DNA of 57,253 bases from Sulfurimonas sp. (GTDB lineage: Bacteria; Campylobacterota; Campylobacteria; Campylobacterales; Sulfurimonadaceae), in assembly GCA_030247515.1 (NCBI GenBank), contig JAOTSA010000003.1, forward strand, positions 1 through 57,253. The letters run 5' to 3'. The notes below the pieces were generated by a model that was given only the letters and a program-made list of their open reading frames with translations, had not been told where the DNA came from and searched no databases. The translations under genes were made by a program, and so were the position numbers. The number at the start of each line of letters is the position of its first letter. Position 1 is the first letter of the stretch. Shown piece by piece: positions 34,434-43,846 of the stretch.

Positions 34434-34512
34434 ATCCGAGTGAGAAACGAGTGGGCTATAATAAACAGGTTATTGGTTCCTGTGTAAGGCTCTGAACACT
34501 GTTCATCCTTTT
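34434..34512 (+). ncRNA. tracrRNA, divergent from cas9
   Basis: The anti-repeat (34434-34462) is complementary to the array repeat: ATCCGAGTGAGAAA matches exactly, then an extra CGA forms a bulge, then GTGGGCTATAAT pairs with the repeat 5' end with one mismatch and a G-U. Downstream hairpins are ACAGG/CCTGT (34465-34483) and AAGG/CCTT enclosing GAAC/GTTC (34486-34510), followed by a short T run. This layout matches Neisseria-type tracrRNA. A TATATCAT at 34412-34419 may be the -10; the exact 5' end is uncertain. Confidence 0.88.
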
Positions 34513-34623
34513 CAAAAACCATACTTCCTCATTAAAATTATTTTAACATCTCTTTAAATTACATAAACTTCTCAGCAACTTATCGGTACTCTGTCATTTA
34601 TAAAAACTCTAAAAGGCTTAATA

Positions 34624-35208
34624 TTGTCAGATAAACAAGATACACAGTTTGAAGATGCAGTAAAATATATGATGCTTCATGTTGGAGAAAATCCAAACCG
34701 AGAGGGGCTTTTAAAAACTCCACAGAGAGTTAAAAAGGCTTACGAATTTATCTTCGGCGGGTATAAGGAAGACCCCAGAGAGATACTAAAATCTGCTCTT
34801 TTTACAAGCTCTAACGATGAGATGGTTCTTCTAAAAGATATAGAATTTTACTCTACTTGTGAGCATCATCTTTTGCCGATTATTGGGCGTGTGCATGTTG
34901 CTTACATACCAGATGGCAAAGTGGTCGGTTTGTCAAAGATTCCTCGTGTTGTCAATGTTTTTGCACGCCGTATGCAGATTCAAGAGCAGCTGACAGAGCA
35001 GATTGCTGATGCGATTATGGATACGATTCAGCCAAAAGGGGTTGCAGTTGTGATTCAGGCGAGACATATGTGTATGGAGATGAGAGGGGTGGAAAAAATC
35101 AACTCCACGACAACATCATCGGCTCTTCGTGGGTTGTTTAAAAAAGATGAGAAGACAAGAAGCGAGTTTTTCTCTTTGATAAACTCTCCTACTGGCTCAC
35201 GTTATTAG
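34624..35208 (+). CDS. folE: GTP cyclohydrolase I
   Basis: Makes dihydroneopterin triphosphate from GTP, the first step to tetrahydrofolate. The 194-residue type IA enzyme has the zinc/catalytic segment [35 protein letters not shown] and [12 protein letters not shown]. The start is TTG at 34624. It lies just right of the CRISPR tracrRNA and marks the edge of conserved chromosomal DNA. Confidence 0.95.
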   Translation: MSDKQDTQFEDAVKYMMLHVGENPNREGLLKTPQRVKKAYEFIFGGYKEDPREILKSALFTSSNDEMVLLKDIEFYSTCEHHLLPIIGRVHVAYIPDGKVVGLSKIPRVVNVFARRMQIQEQLTEQIADAIMDTIQPKGVAVVIQARHMCMEMRGVEKINSTTTSSALRGLFKKDEKTRSEFFSLINSPTGSRY

Positions 35209-35235
35209 AGTTATGCCAAACAAGGGACGTATGAA

Positions 35236-36546
35236 GTGCCTTTAAAATCGCTCAGAGAGAAAATCTCAAACAAAAAGTACTCGGTTACATTTGGTGAAGT
35301 TGTAAAGATAAATGCGACTGTCATTACCGCCCGTGGTCTCAAAGTTAGTATCAGTGACATCGTAAAGATAATTTCCAACGAGACAAGCCAAGAGACGATA
35401 GGCATGGTTACAGAGATAGACGGCACAACTTTTTTTATCACTCCTTTTAGTTTTGTTGAGGGATTTTGCTCTGGCGATAGAGTGTTTTTAGACCAGACGG
35501 GGCTAAATATCCCAGTTGGTGCATCTCTCTTGGGGCGTGTTGTTGACCCTTTTATGCGCCCCATCGACGGCAAGGGAAGTATCGGCAGTTCAAAGCTCTC
35601 TCCCATCATTAAAGCACCTATTGCCGCTATGAAACGTGGTATGATAGATGAGGTTTTTCGTGTCGGAGTGAAGAGTATTGATGGGCTTTTGACATGCGGA
35701 AAAGGGCAAAAACTAGGCATCTTTGCAGGAAGCGGTGTCGGAAAATCAACACTTATGGGGATGATTGTGCGTGGTGCGGTTGCACCCATAAAAGTGGTTG
35801 CACTTATCGGCGAGCGTGGAAGAGAAGTTCCTGAGTTTATAGAAAAAAACTTAGGCGGCAATCTTGAAAATACCGTTATCGTCGTTGCAACGTCTGATGA
35901 TTCGCCGCTTATGAGAAAGTACGGTGCATTTGCGGCGATGAGTGTGGCGGAGTTTTTCAAAGATCAGGGGCTGGATGTTCTCTTTATCATGGACTCGGTT
36001 ACACGTTTTGCAATGGCGCAGCGAGAGATAGGACTAGCCCTTGGCGAACCGCCTACATCAAAAGGGTATCCGCCCTCCTCTTTGACACTTTTGCCACAAC
36101 TCATGGAGCGTGCAGGAAAAGAGGAAGGCAAAGGCTCTATTACGGCGTTTTTTACGGTTCTCATTGAGGGAGATGACATGAGCGACCCTATCGCTGATCA
36201 GTCACGCTCTATTTTGGACGGGCATATCGTTCTCTCTCGTGAAATGACCGATTTTGGTATCTACCCTCCAGTGCATATCCTCAACTCCGCTTCAAGGGTA
36301 ATGAGTGATATCATCTCTGCTGAACATCTTAAGGCTGTGATGAGGTTTAGAAGACTTTACACACTTCTAAAAGAGAATGAGGTACTTATCCGCATAGGAG
36401 CTTATCAAAAAGGGAGTGATGCCGAACTTGATGAAGCAATCAATAAAAAAAGTGACATGGAGAAATTTTTGATGCAAAACTCCTCAGCCCAGAGTAATTT
36501 TGACGAGACGGTAGCGACACTCCTAAAACTTATGGGTTCTTCATAA
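35236..36546 (+). CDS. fliI: Flagellum-specific ATPase FliI
   Basis: Hexameric ATPase of the flagellar type III export apparatus at the cytoplasmic face. The 436-residue protein has Walker A GSGVGKST (165-172), Walker B-like GLDVLFIMDSVTRFA and the family signature GEPPTSKGYPPSSL. The start is GTG at 35236; an ATG five bases upstream is out of frame. It overlaps the convergent propeller gene by 17 bases. Confidence 0.95.
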   Translation: MPLKSLREKISNKKYSVTFGEVVKINATVITARGLKVSISDIVKIISNETSQETIGMVTEIDGTTFFITPFSFVEGFCSGDRVFLDQTGLNIPVGASLLGRVVDPFMRPIDGKGSIGSSKLSPIIKAPIAAMKRGMIDEVFRVGVKSIDGLLTCGKGQKLGIFAGSGVGKSTLMGMIVRGAVAPIKVVALIGERGREVPEFIEKNLGGNLENTVIVVATSDDSPLMRKYGAFAAMSVAEFFKDQGLDVLFIMDSVTRFAMAQREIGLALGEPPTSKGYPPSSLTLLPQLMERAGKEEGKGSITAFFTVLIEGDDMSDPIADQSRSILDGHIVLSREMTDFGIYPPVHILNSASRVMSDIISAEHLKAVMRFRRLYTLLKENEVLIRIGAYQKGSDAELDEAINKKSDMEKFLMQNSSAQSNFDETVATLLKLMGSS

Positions 36547-38671
36547 TAATATCGAAATTTCTCCAGCTGTCTCTTCTTGGTCTTTGTGACTGCTCCTCTG
36601 TGATGGCAAGTTTTCGTGATGAGGATAGTTCAAAATATTTCATTATATGATTTATCTCACTGTCAATGCCAAAAATATCGACATAGGTGTAGATAATCGC
36701 TTCAGCACCTCTAAAGTCATGCGCATTTATAAGGGTTTGAATCCTCACGTGGAAGCTTACACGCAGCAAATCACCGATTTTATGTCGTCTGCTATGAAGC
36801 GCAAGAAGCTCTCCAAGTGTCTTTTTTACTCCTTTTATGTTTCCTGCAAGGGCATACTCTTCACATGTCTGCATCAGTTTTGACCAATGTTTCTCAAGCA
36901 ACACGCCAAGTTCTATAAATTTGAGATGTTGATGCACATCTAAAATTTCATAACACTCTATAAAATTATTTTCGCTATAGGCTTTTTGCAGTGCCAAAAC
37001 ATGTTTATATTTGCGGTGTAACTCTTCTGTTTTTTGTGCCACATCTGGAATCTCTTCAAGCATGGAGAGAAGTTTTTTTGCCTCCTCTGCATCGCCTTTT
37101 TGTATGGCAGCCTCGGCTTTTTGGAACGTCTCTTCTATCTGAGAATTTAAGGCGATATAGTTTGGAATCTGCTTGAAGAGTTCATTTCTGTCTATGAGCA
37201 GATTGATAGTTTGAAAATCCCTCTTTTGAATCGCTTTGAGCAGTGCCACGAACTCCCTATTTTGTGTAAGCAGAAGTTTGATAAGCGGTTTTTTAGAGAG
37301 TACTGTGTTGTACTGTGCCAAAAGTGCTTTGGCACTCTCAAGATTGTTTTGAAGGATATGTCTTTGTGCATTTGAAAAAGCCAGTTTAAAGACCTGCTCC
37401 ATCTTATGGTACTGAATAGTTAGCTTAAGCGGCTCATATTTTGAACACATGGCGTAGGCTAGAGCATATTTCTTCTCCAAAAAGAGTGCTTGAAACCTAA
37501 GATAGTGCCTGAATGCTTCAAAAAGCTCTTTTATTTTGGCAGCCTTTGAGGGTATCTCTTTGTATGGGCTTATGATTTGAAGTGCCAGTGCGCTGTTTTG
37601 GTTGATAAGAGCTTTTGTTGCACTCTCATAGCTCTTTTCAAACTTCTCTTCAAGCATCTTATACTCATACGAACCTTGAAGCATAGGCTCTTTAGCTATA
37701 AGTTTAAACGCTTCCGCAAGTGAGTTTTGCAGAATTAGAGAGCGAAGCTTTGCGATACCTGGGAGAGCGACATTGACTATCTTGTTATTTTCAAGAGCAG
37801 CGACTAAAGAGTCGCTTTTGCTTATAGCAACACTATGGATAGTTGTTTCAAACTCAATATATCTACTATGCGTTATTTTGTAGTTTTGAATATCAATAAT
37901 TGCCACGCTGTTTGATTTGCCAATAACCATAAGGTAGTTGGGATTTGGCATGATAAGAAGCTGTTTAATTCCAAGGATAGGTATTCTTACGCTTTTATAT
38001 GTATGCGGATTGTTGAGAAAGACAACATCAACGTTTCCATCACTGCTTCCAACTGCCAACCTGTTTTCATCCAAAAAACACAATGCGTCAACTCTGTTTT
38101 TACTATGTGTGAGGATATTTTTATTTGCTTGTGTGTAAAAGTCAATAACAAAAATTGCACCGCCATAACCACTGCAAGCAAATTGATTTTTATAAAATGT
38201 AAAAGCACTGACAAAGTTTTTGTCATCTTTTGTTTTTTGAGGGCTTTTTTCCCTCTCGTATGGAAAAGAGCAGAGCCTTGAGAGAAGATTTGATTGGTTT
38301 GTTTTGTACTGAAGCACTCTTCCGTTTTTTGTTCCAGCAACAATATAACTAGATGTCGCATCAAAACTCAAAAGCTGTATCTCCTCATCTTGAACCTCAA
38401 TCTTTTGAAGAAGCTCTTTTGTCTCAATGTCAATGATAAAGAGAAACGGAGCGTTAGCAAAAGCAAAATAGTGTCCGTTTGGACTAAAAGTTGAGACACT
38501 GACAGATGAGTTTAGGGAGATGTGAGCAATGCTTTTTTTAATTTCACATGTCTCAAGGTCAAAGATTTTTACACCATGAAATTTTGTACTGTAAGCCACC
38601 AATCTATCATTGAGAATTGTTAACCCAGTGATATCGGATTTTGCACTTTGACACTCGTATATTTTAAGCAT
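36530..38671 (-). CDS. WD40-like beta-propeller protein with helical C-terminal repeats
   Basis: A 713-residue cytoplasmic protein with no signal peptide. The N-terminal ~310 residues show repeating propeller strands (for example LLSFDATSSYIVAGTKNGRV). The C-terminal ~400 residues are helical with TPR-like periodicity (FQKAEAAIQKGDAEEAKKLL). This suggests a scaffold. I do not recognise a named family. It converges on fliI with a 17-base overlap at both 3' ends. Confidence 0.75.
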   Translation of the reverse strand: MLKIYECQSAKSDITGLTILNDRLVAYSTKFHGVKIFDLETCEIKKSIAHISLNSSVSVSTFSPNGHYFAFANAPFLFIIDIETKELLQKIEVQDEEIQLLSFDATSSYIVAGTKNGRVLQYKTNQSNLLSRLCSFPYEREKSPQKTKDDKNFVSAFTFYKNQFACSGYGGAIFVIDFYTQANKNILTHSKNRVDALCFLDENRLAVGSSDGNVDVVFLNNPHTYKSVRIPILGIKQLLIMPNPNYLMVIGKSNSVAIIDIQNYKITHSRYIEFETTIHSVAISKSDSLVAALENNKIVNVALPGIAKLRSLILQNSLAEAFKLIAKEPMLQGSYEYKMLEEKFEKSYESATKALINQNSALALQIISPYKEIPSKAAKIKELFEAFRHYLRFQALFLEKKYALAYAMCSKYEPLKLTIQYHKMEQVFKLAFSNAQRHILQNNLESAKALLAQYNTVLSKKPLIKLLLTQNREFVALLKAIQKRDFQTINLLIDRNELFKQIPNYIALNSQIEETFQKAEAAIQKGDAEEAKKLLSMLEEIPDVAQKTEELHRKYKHVLALQKAYSENNFIECYEILDVHQHLKFIELGVLLEKHWSKLMQTCEEYALAGNIKGVKKTLGELLALHSRRHKIGDLLRVSFHVRIQTLINAHDFRGAEAIIYTYVDIFGIDSEINHIMKYFELSSSRKLAITEEQSQRPRRDSWRNFDIIMKNP

Positions 38672-38720
38672 AAAATATTATAGAAAAAAAAAGTAGTATT
38701 TGAACTGAAAGTTGATGAAG

Positions 38721-38742
38721 TTGAGCCATAAAAATGGCTCAA
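38721..38742 (-). terminator. Hairpin downstream of the MBL hydrolase gene
   Basis: TTGAGCCAT and ATGGCTCAA form a 9-bp stem with an AAAA loop, just after the MBL gene stop. No T run follows on the minus strand, so it may be a weak terminator or a 3'-end stabiliser. Confidence 0.55.
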
Positions 38743-38747
38743 CTAGG

Positions 38748-39722
38748 TTAAAAATCTTTTGCTTCTATCTCAGAGTAGGCTTTCATAAGATGTTTTCCCA
38801 TCTGTCCCTCATAAGCATCCCATTTGTGGTAAGCTTTGAGTTGTTTGTGTACTTCTGGTTTGATTTCATAACTCTCTATGCCATCTTTATACGCTTTTTC
38901 GGCACCCGCCGCAACTATCTTAAGATATGTCAAGAATGGTTCAACTGTCTTTTTTGGGTCTTTTCCTGAAGGACCATGCCCTGGAACATAGAGTGCATAC
39001 TTTTTAAAGCCCTCTTCTTGTTTCATAATTTTTTCTAAAAGTTTGATGTTTTCAAGGATGCTTGACGATTCATCAAATGCTCCAAAACGATTTGTTATGA
39101 GATTGTCCCCGATAAAGAGTGTGTTAGAGTTGACATGTTCGATAAGTATATCAGTATCTGTATGTCCGCCGATAAAGTGACGCATGATAAATTTTTGTCC
39201 ATCTACTTCAACAATCTGCTTGTTTTCTATGCCTTGCGTTGGAAAGGTAAAAGGTTTTGTTCCATCTAGGTTTCCTGTAAGTCTGTCCAAAATGCCATAC
39301 CATGTCTCTGCAGAGTTGTCTTTTACCTGCTCTATCATATAAGTAAGTGCATAGATAGGCGCATCTGGGTACTTTTCTAAAATATTTTTATTTGCAAACC
39401 AGTGGTCACCATGCTTATGTGTGTTAAAAACTGCAATGATAGGCTTTTTACTTACTTTTTCTATTTCAGCAAGTATCTTCTTTCCAACATTGTAGTTACC
39501 GCCTGGGTCGATAACAATAAGCCCGTTTTTACTCTCAATGATGGCAGGATTGTTCATAAAGCCCTCATTTTCTTTACTCGGTTCTCTCTCTGGTCCATGC
39601 ATTATATAGACATTTTCATGAGCTTTTTTAAACTCAAAGTTACCTAGTTTTCCAAGTGTAAAAGCATTGAGCGTAAGCGAAAATGCCATAACAACAGAAG
39701 CCAAAAACACAATTTTTTTCAT
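38748..39722 (-). CDS. Periplasmic metallo-beta-lactamase-fold hydrolase
   Basis: A 324-residue secreted protein with a signal peptide (about residues 1-20, ending LNAFT). The zinc motif is FNTHKHGDHWFAN, followed by the ligands GGHTDTDI, FIGDNLITN and YVPGHGPSG, giving a complete two-metal site. It resembles SoxH/quinoprotein-relay-type MBL hydrolases of sulfur oxidisers. Substrate unknown; a thiol or persulfide ester is a guess from its place beside sqr. Confidence 0.82.
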   Translation of the reverse strand: MKKIVFLASVVMAFSLTLNAFTLGKLGNFEFKKAHENVYIMHGPEREPSKENEGFMNNPAIIESKNGLIVIDPGGNYNVGKKILAEIEKVSKKPIIAVFNTHKHGDHWFANKNILEKYPDAPIYALTYMIEQVKDNSAETWYGILDRLTGNLDGTKPFTFPTQGIENKQIVEVDGQKFIMRHFIGGHTDTDILIEHVNSNTLFIGDNLITNRFGAFDESSSILENIKLLEKIMKQEEGFKKYALYVPGHGPSGKDPKKTVEPFLTYLKIVAAGAEKAYKDGIESYEIKPEVHKQLKAYHKWDAYEGQMGKHLMKAYSEIEAKDF

Positions 39723-39842
39723 CGTATCTCCTACGTTTTATATTGATATTTATTATACTTGATGTAGGATTAATTGCATATGTAAAAAATGAAAAGTTCA
39801 AAAAAATGGAGTAAAAAAAAAGGAAATGAGTATAAAAATCTC

Positions 39843-39862
39843 ACTTCTGCAGTTGCAGAAGT
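39843..39862 (-). terminator. Terminator after the small three-cysteine protein gene
   Basis: ACTTCTGCA and TGCAGAAGT form a 9-bp stem 17 bases after the stop codon. On the minus strand GAGATTTTTAT follows, a T run that makes it a probable intrinsic terminator. Confidence 0.65.
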
Positions 39863-39878
39863 AAAGATTAGAAGCTTC

Positions 39879-40202
39879 TTAGCAAGATGGGACGTTTCCG
39901 CTGTCGCTTGCAAAGTTGAAGAAGAAGTCATAATAGTGAGGAAGAAGTTTGCTATCCAAATCTTCATCTTTTACTTTTGGGCAGATAGTTTTAATCTCTT
40001 TTGCAAAATTTCCTGCTTTGTTAATCTCTTCCCATTGACCCTGAGTATGTTTTCCAGCCATAGCTGCACCACTTATGCCACACGCATCTTTAAGTTTTTT
40101 AGAGTACAGTTTTAAACCCTTATCAGCATCTGCACTTGCAGTTACTGCACCAACACTTAACATTAAAGCTGCACTTAATGCAATTTTTACAATTTTTGTC
40201 AT
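39879..40202 (-). CDS. Small periplasmic three-cysteine protein (cytochrome c-like, no CxxCH)
   Basis: A 107-residue protein with a signal peptide cleaved near residue 24 (TASAD). The mature part has three cysteines (C41, C74 and the C-terminal C107). The pattern KLYSKKLKDACGISGAAMAG followed by KHTQGQWEEI resembles small c-type cytochromes, but the CxxCH haem site is absent. It could carry sulfur or redox-active cysteines for the sqr block. An AGGAGA site precedes the ATG. The family is uncertain. Confidence 0.7.
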   Translation of the reverse strand: MTKIVKIALSAALMLSVGAVTASADADKGLKLYSKKLKDACGISGAAMAGKHTQGQWEEINKAGNFAKEIKTICPKVKDEDLDSKLLPHYYDFFFNFASDSGNVPSC

Positions 40203-40366
40203 TGTATCTCCTTATAATTTGTAGCATTCTAGCTTATAAAATATAAAATGAATATTTATTATAAAGATTATATATATTTTTTATAGACAGATGTAACAAT
40301 TTGTACACATTTGAAGAGAGATAAAAATATTTATATGTAGGCAAGTAGTGAGAGAGTGAGAAAGAA

Positions 40367-40388
40367 CTGCAAGGAAAAATCCTTGCAG
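40367..40388 (-). terminator. Terminator after sqr
   Basis: CTGCAAGGA and TCCTTGCAG form a perfect 9-bp stem with a four-base loop, 22 bases after the sqr stop. On the minus strand TTCTTTCT follows. The gap 40203-40366 beside it is AT-rich with no gene. Confidence 0.7.
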
Positions 40389-40410
40389 CTAATTACTTTT
40401 AAAATAGAGA

Positions 40411-41886
40411 TTACGCTCTACCTGAAAGCATTCCGTACATTGTCATTGGCTTAAGTGCGTAAACTTTTAGTAACCACCAAATCCATCTCTCTTGTGTTGG
40501 GTCAAGTGGGAATGAAGGAGTTGGTTTTTTGCTCCAGTCAAATTCAGCAAGCATAACTGTTCCAAGACCTGTGATAAGTGGACAAACAGTGTAACCGCCA
40601 AACTTAGATGATAGAGCCTTGCCTTCAATAGCAGAAACAAGATTTTCTACAAGAACATGGTACTCTTTACGAGCAGAACCACCAGTTTTACCCATTGGAA
40701 GTGCAGCAACGTCACCTAAAGACCATACGTTTTTGTATTGGATATGTTGAAGAGTCTCTTTTTCAACTGGTACCCATCCTTGTGCTGAACCAACTGCAGA
40801 TTTTGCAACTACTTCAGGCGCACCCATTGGAGGTGTTACGTGGACGAAATCATACTTATATGGGAACGATTGACTTTTTGTTACCATTGTGTATTCTTCT
40901 AGGTCCTCATCATAAGCACCTTTTTCTTTCCAAGTTTTTGTAAATGTTGCAACTTTTTCAGTTGTATCTATGTCACTAAGGTTGTAACCAAAGTTCCACT
41001 TAAAGCCTCTTTTTTCAAACTGTTTTGTGATAGCATCAGCATACTCTTTGATACCAAAAAGTGCAGTACCTGCTGTGTTGAAAGTCAACTCAACTTTGTT
41101 TGCAACACCTGCTTTTTCTAGGTGAGCATGTGTTAGGTACATGATTTTCATCGGAGCACCACCACACTTAATAGCAGTTGCAGGCATACTAAATACTGCT
41201 TGAAGTTTTTCAGCACCTGTGTGTGCTTTTGCTTTTGCTACTAACTCTTGGATACCTTTCCAAGTGTCTTCTGCACCATCACGGAAATAGATAGAATAAG
41301 CTCCATTTTTACCGATTTTTTGTTTTACAACTGCATTGTCAGCACCTGAAGATGTGATAACACCCTCTAAACCTTTAATACCGCCATAGTTAAGAACAAG
41401 ACCTGTAGCAACAATCATGTGGTCATAAGAAACTTCTTCTTTACCATCTACAACTACTTTGTTGTTGTCTGGATCAAAAGCAGTTACGCTTCCTTTGATA
41501 AGTTTTACGCCACTTGGAACAAAATCATCTCTATTGTAGATGATATCTTTTTTGTCCCATACGCCTGCTGCAACAAGAGTTTGTCCTGGCTGATAAGAAA
41601 CAGATGTAGGATCTGGCTCGATAACTGTTACTTCAAGATTTGATGCAGTGTTTCTGATGAGTGCTGCTGTACTCATACCTGCTAAACCGCCACCAACGAT
41701 AACAATTTTACCTTTTGCACTGCTTGATGCTGCACTAGCAGTTGTAGCACCAACTGTTGCACCTGCAAGTACAGAAGCCGCCAACGGAGACATTGTTAAA
41801 TACTTAAGAGCATCACGACGAGACATAATCTCTGGATGCTTATCAACTTCGTTCAAAATCTCTTCTAGGATTTTATTCTTTTCCAT
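40411..41886 (-). CDS. sqr: Type II sulfide:quinone oxidoreductase, Tat-exported
   Basis: A 491-residue FAD enzyme oxidising sulfide and passing electrons to quinone. An N-terminal twin-arginine signal (SRRDALKYLTMSPLAASVL) sits after a 20-residue leader, so it is probably periplasmic. The FAD dinucleotide motif is IVIVGGGLAGMSTA. Two redox cysteines lie in AIKCGGAPMKIMYL and YTVCPLITG. This two-Cys pattern and the first motif match type II SQR (human SQOR-like). The last ~30 residues (ERWIWWLLKVYALKP) are an amphipathic membrane anchor. Confidence 0.85.
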   Translation of the reverse strand: MEKNKILEEILNEVDKHPEIMSRRDALKYLTMSPLAASVLAGATVGATTASAASSSAKGKIVIVGGGLAGMSTAALIRNTASNLEVTVIEPDPTSVSYQPGQTLVAAGVWDKKDIIYNRDDFVPSGVKLIKGSVTAFDPDNNKVVVDGKEEVSYDHMIVATGLVLNYGGIKGLEGVITSSGADNAVVKQKIGKNGAYSIYFRDGAEDTWKGIQELVAKAKAHTGAEKLQAVFSMPATAIKCGGAPMKIMYLTHAHLEKAGVANKVELTFNTAGTALFGIKEYADAITKQFEKRGFKWNFGYNLSDIDTTEKVATFTKTWKEKGAYDEDLEEYTMVTKSQSFPYKYDFVHVTPPMGAPEVVAKSAVGSAQGWVPVEKETLQHIQYKNVWSLGDVAALPMGKTGGSARKEYHVLVENLVSAIEGKALSSKFGGYTVCPLITGLGTVMLAEFDWSKKPTPSFPLDPTQERWIWWLLKVYALKPMTMYGMLSGRA

Positions 41887-42176
41887 CTATTTTCCTTGTT
41901 TTGTGATAAAGATGTCAATTCTACATGCTTCATGCTTAAGAGAGTTTTAAATACCTTAGATTTATCCCTAAAATTGCGCAATTTGGCGAATTTTTCCATT
42001 TTATTTTTTACGCATAAATATACATTTTATTTATAATAAGCAGGGTTAATAATACAAAATATGGCTTTTTTTAATATGGTTGTTACTAGTTGTTAACTTT
42101 TTCGTATTATGAATTGAAGAAAATGTGAGAATATTTATCCTATTTTATATAGAGAAAATGGAGAAGCGGTGTGAAC
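41887..42176. promoter_or_regulatory. Non-coding region upstream of sqr
   Basis: About 290 AT-rich bases with no ORF of value. On the minus strand a -10-like TGTAGAAT sits about 55 bases before the sqr ATG, with the direct repeat GCATGAAGCATG next to it. It should hold the sqr promoter and perhaps a regulator site. I see nothing else definable. Confidence 0.4.
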
Positions 42177-42200
42177 AAAAGAGTCAAAAATGACTCTTTT
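42177..42200. terminator. Terminator after the DUF3373 porin-like gene
   Basis: AAAAGAGTCA and TGACTCTTTT form a 10-bp stem with an AAAA loop and A/T tracts on both sides, nine bases after the stop codon. It reads as a good intrinsic terminator on the minus strand. Confidence 0.75.
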
Positions 42201-42208
42201 TGTTTTTT

Positions 42209-43711
42209 TTAGTATCTATATCTAAAGTAAACACGTATGTCTTGAGCAGTTTCTACAGGATCCATTCCCATTGCTTTTGCTTCAGACATGCTAAATGGTG
42301 TTCCACCGTCTCCAAAGAAACCGTTTGAACCTGTGTAGTCATACTCAAGATAAGTATATCTAAGTTGCATAGAGAAAACATCTTTGATAAGTGGTTGAGT
42401 CCAGTATGCTTCATACGCATCACCACGAACTGCCATTTTTGAACCAATCATAGTATCTTCACCGTAAGTAAACGGTCTCCAGTATTTTGAACCGTGGTTA
42501 TACTCAAGACCAAATTTTCCGCCTGTCAAGTTTGGCATTTGTGCGCCAAGCCAGATTGAAGTACCTGCTTCATCTTCGTCGCTTCCTAGCATACTGTTTG
42601 CATCCATGCCCATCATCCCGATTGCTGCCAAAGCATTTGCCGTTCTGTTTATGCTTACATCAGATGTGCGAGATTTTGACCAAGCAAATGAAGCAAAAAG
42701 AGTTGTCTCATCTAAGAAATCGTTGATTCCATCGCCGATACCGTCTGTTTTAAGAGAGATTGCCGCACCGTCCATATCTCCTGCGCTCTGCATAGTATAT
42801 GTTCTTGCGCCAGTAACAAAATCCATATCACTTAAATACATACCTGGAACATTAAATCCTCTATAGAATTTTGTGATTACAGAGTACTGACCGTTGTCAT
42901 AAGGCTGGAAGATTACACCTAGCATATCGACATTGTCAAGATTCTTACCATCTTCAACATAGTTAGGCAAACTTGAGCCGCCTACAGGTGCGCCAACAGC
43001 TTGTGTTGCTTCACTTGCCCAGCCAGTAGCATTTGTGAGACCTCTACCAAGGCAGAGTTTGAAGTACATTCCAGAGATATATTTGTCAAGTTTCATCGCT
43101 GCTGATGCACCGTCGAACTCCATGTTGATGATATGTCCCATTGGAGATTTTGCTTGATCATCATCTCTTAGGTTGATAAGATAACCATTTGTTGCAGGAC
43201 GACGACCCGCACTTACAGTCCAGCCCACTTTCCCAGTGTCAAAACTCCATAACCAGTATGCTTCTCTTAGTTTGATAGTGTCATCTGTAAGAGTTTCGTT
43301 GAGAATCCAGTCAAAAGTATCAAATCCAAAACCTGTACCTCTTTGTCCGTAACTTGCGCCGTATGCTTTATTTACTGCAAGTTGACCTTTAAACATCATG
43401 TTCTCTGATGGTGCATAGCCCATACCAAGCCATAAACGATTTGTGTAAAGCGCATCGTTTTCGTACTTGTTGCCGTTAACAGTTTCATACTGTAAGTTGT
43501 CATAAGAAGTTCTAAAGTCAACATCAAATTTGATGTTATTCATTGCAGACTGTGCATTTACTTTAGAGATTTTAGTGTCTTGTGCTTTGTTTGTTTTTTC
43601 TAGTTGCTCTATCTTTTGCTTGAGTTCATCAATCTGTTTTTGCGTTTCAGCGTCCGCAAAAGCCATTGTACTCAAAAAAGCAACAGCCGAAAGCGTTACG
43701 ATTTTTTTCAT
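42209..43711 (-). CDS. DUF3373-family outer-membrane porin-like protein
   Basis: A 500-residue outer-membrane protein. It has a signal peptide (about 1-19, ending MAFAD), a short coiled coil (about 25-50, TQKQIDELKQKIEQLEKTNK), and a long beta-rich, aromatic-rich body with even strand spacing ending in RVYFRYRY, the aromatic C-terminus of OMPs. This fits the DUF3373 family of Campylobacterota. It lies upstream of sqr on the same strand, so a role in substrate uptake is suggested but not shown. Confidence 0.8.
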   Translation of the reverse strand: MKKIVTLSAVAFLSTMAFADAETQKQIDELKQKIEQLEKTNKAQDTKISKVNAQSAMNNIKFDVDFRTSYDNLQYETVNGNKYENDALYTNRLWLGMGYAPSENMMFKGQLAVNKAYGASYGQRGTGFGFDTFDWILNETLTDDTIKLREAYWLWSFDTGKVGWTVSAGRRPATNGYLINLRDDDQAKSPMGHIINMEFDGASAAMKLDKYISGMYFKLCLGRGLTNATGWASEATQAVGAPVGGSSLPNYVEDGKNLDNVDMLGVIFQPYDNGQYSVITKFYRGFNVPGMYLSDMDFVTGARTYTMQSAGDMDGAAISLKTDGIGDGINDFLDETTLFASFAWSKSRTSDVSINRTANALAAIGMMGMDANSMLGSDEDEAGTSIWLGAQMPNLTGGKFGLEYNHGSKYWRPFTYGEDTMIGSKMAVRGDAYEAYWTQPLIKDVFSMQLRYTYLEYDYTGSNGFFGDGGTPFSMSEAKAMGMDPVETAQDIRVYFRYRY

Positions 43712-43846
43712 CTTTAGTTCCTTTTTCTATTTTGGTGTATAAGATATTATCATAAAAAAGCTGAAAATAGTTGAAAGATATAAGCCGTTTTTATGGACAC
43801 GTATGTTGTAAAGATAAAATGTAACAGATGGTACTTTTATAAAAAA

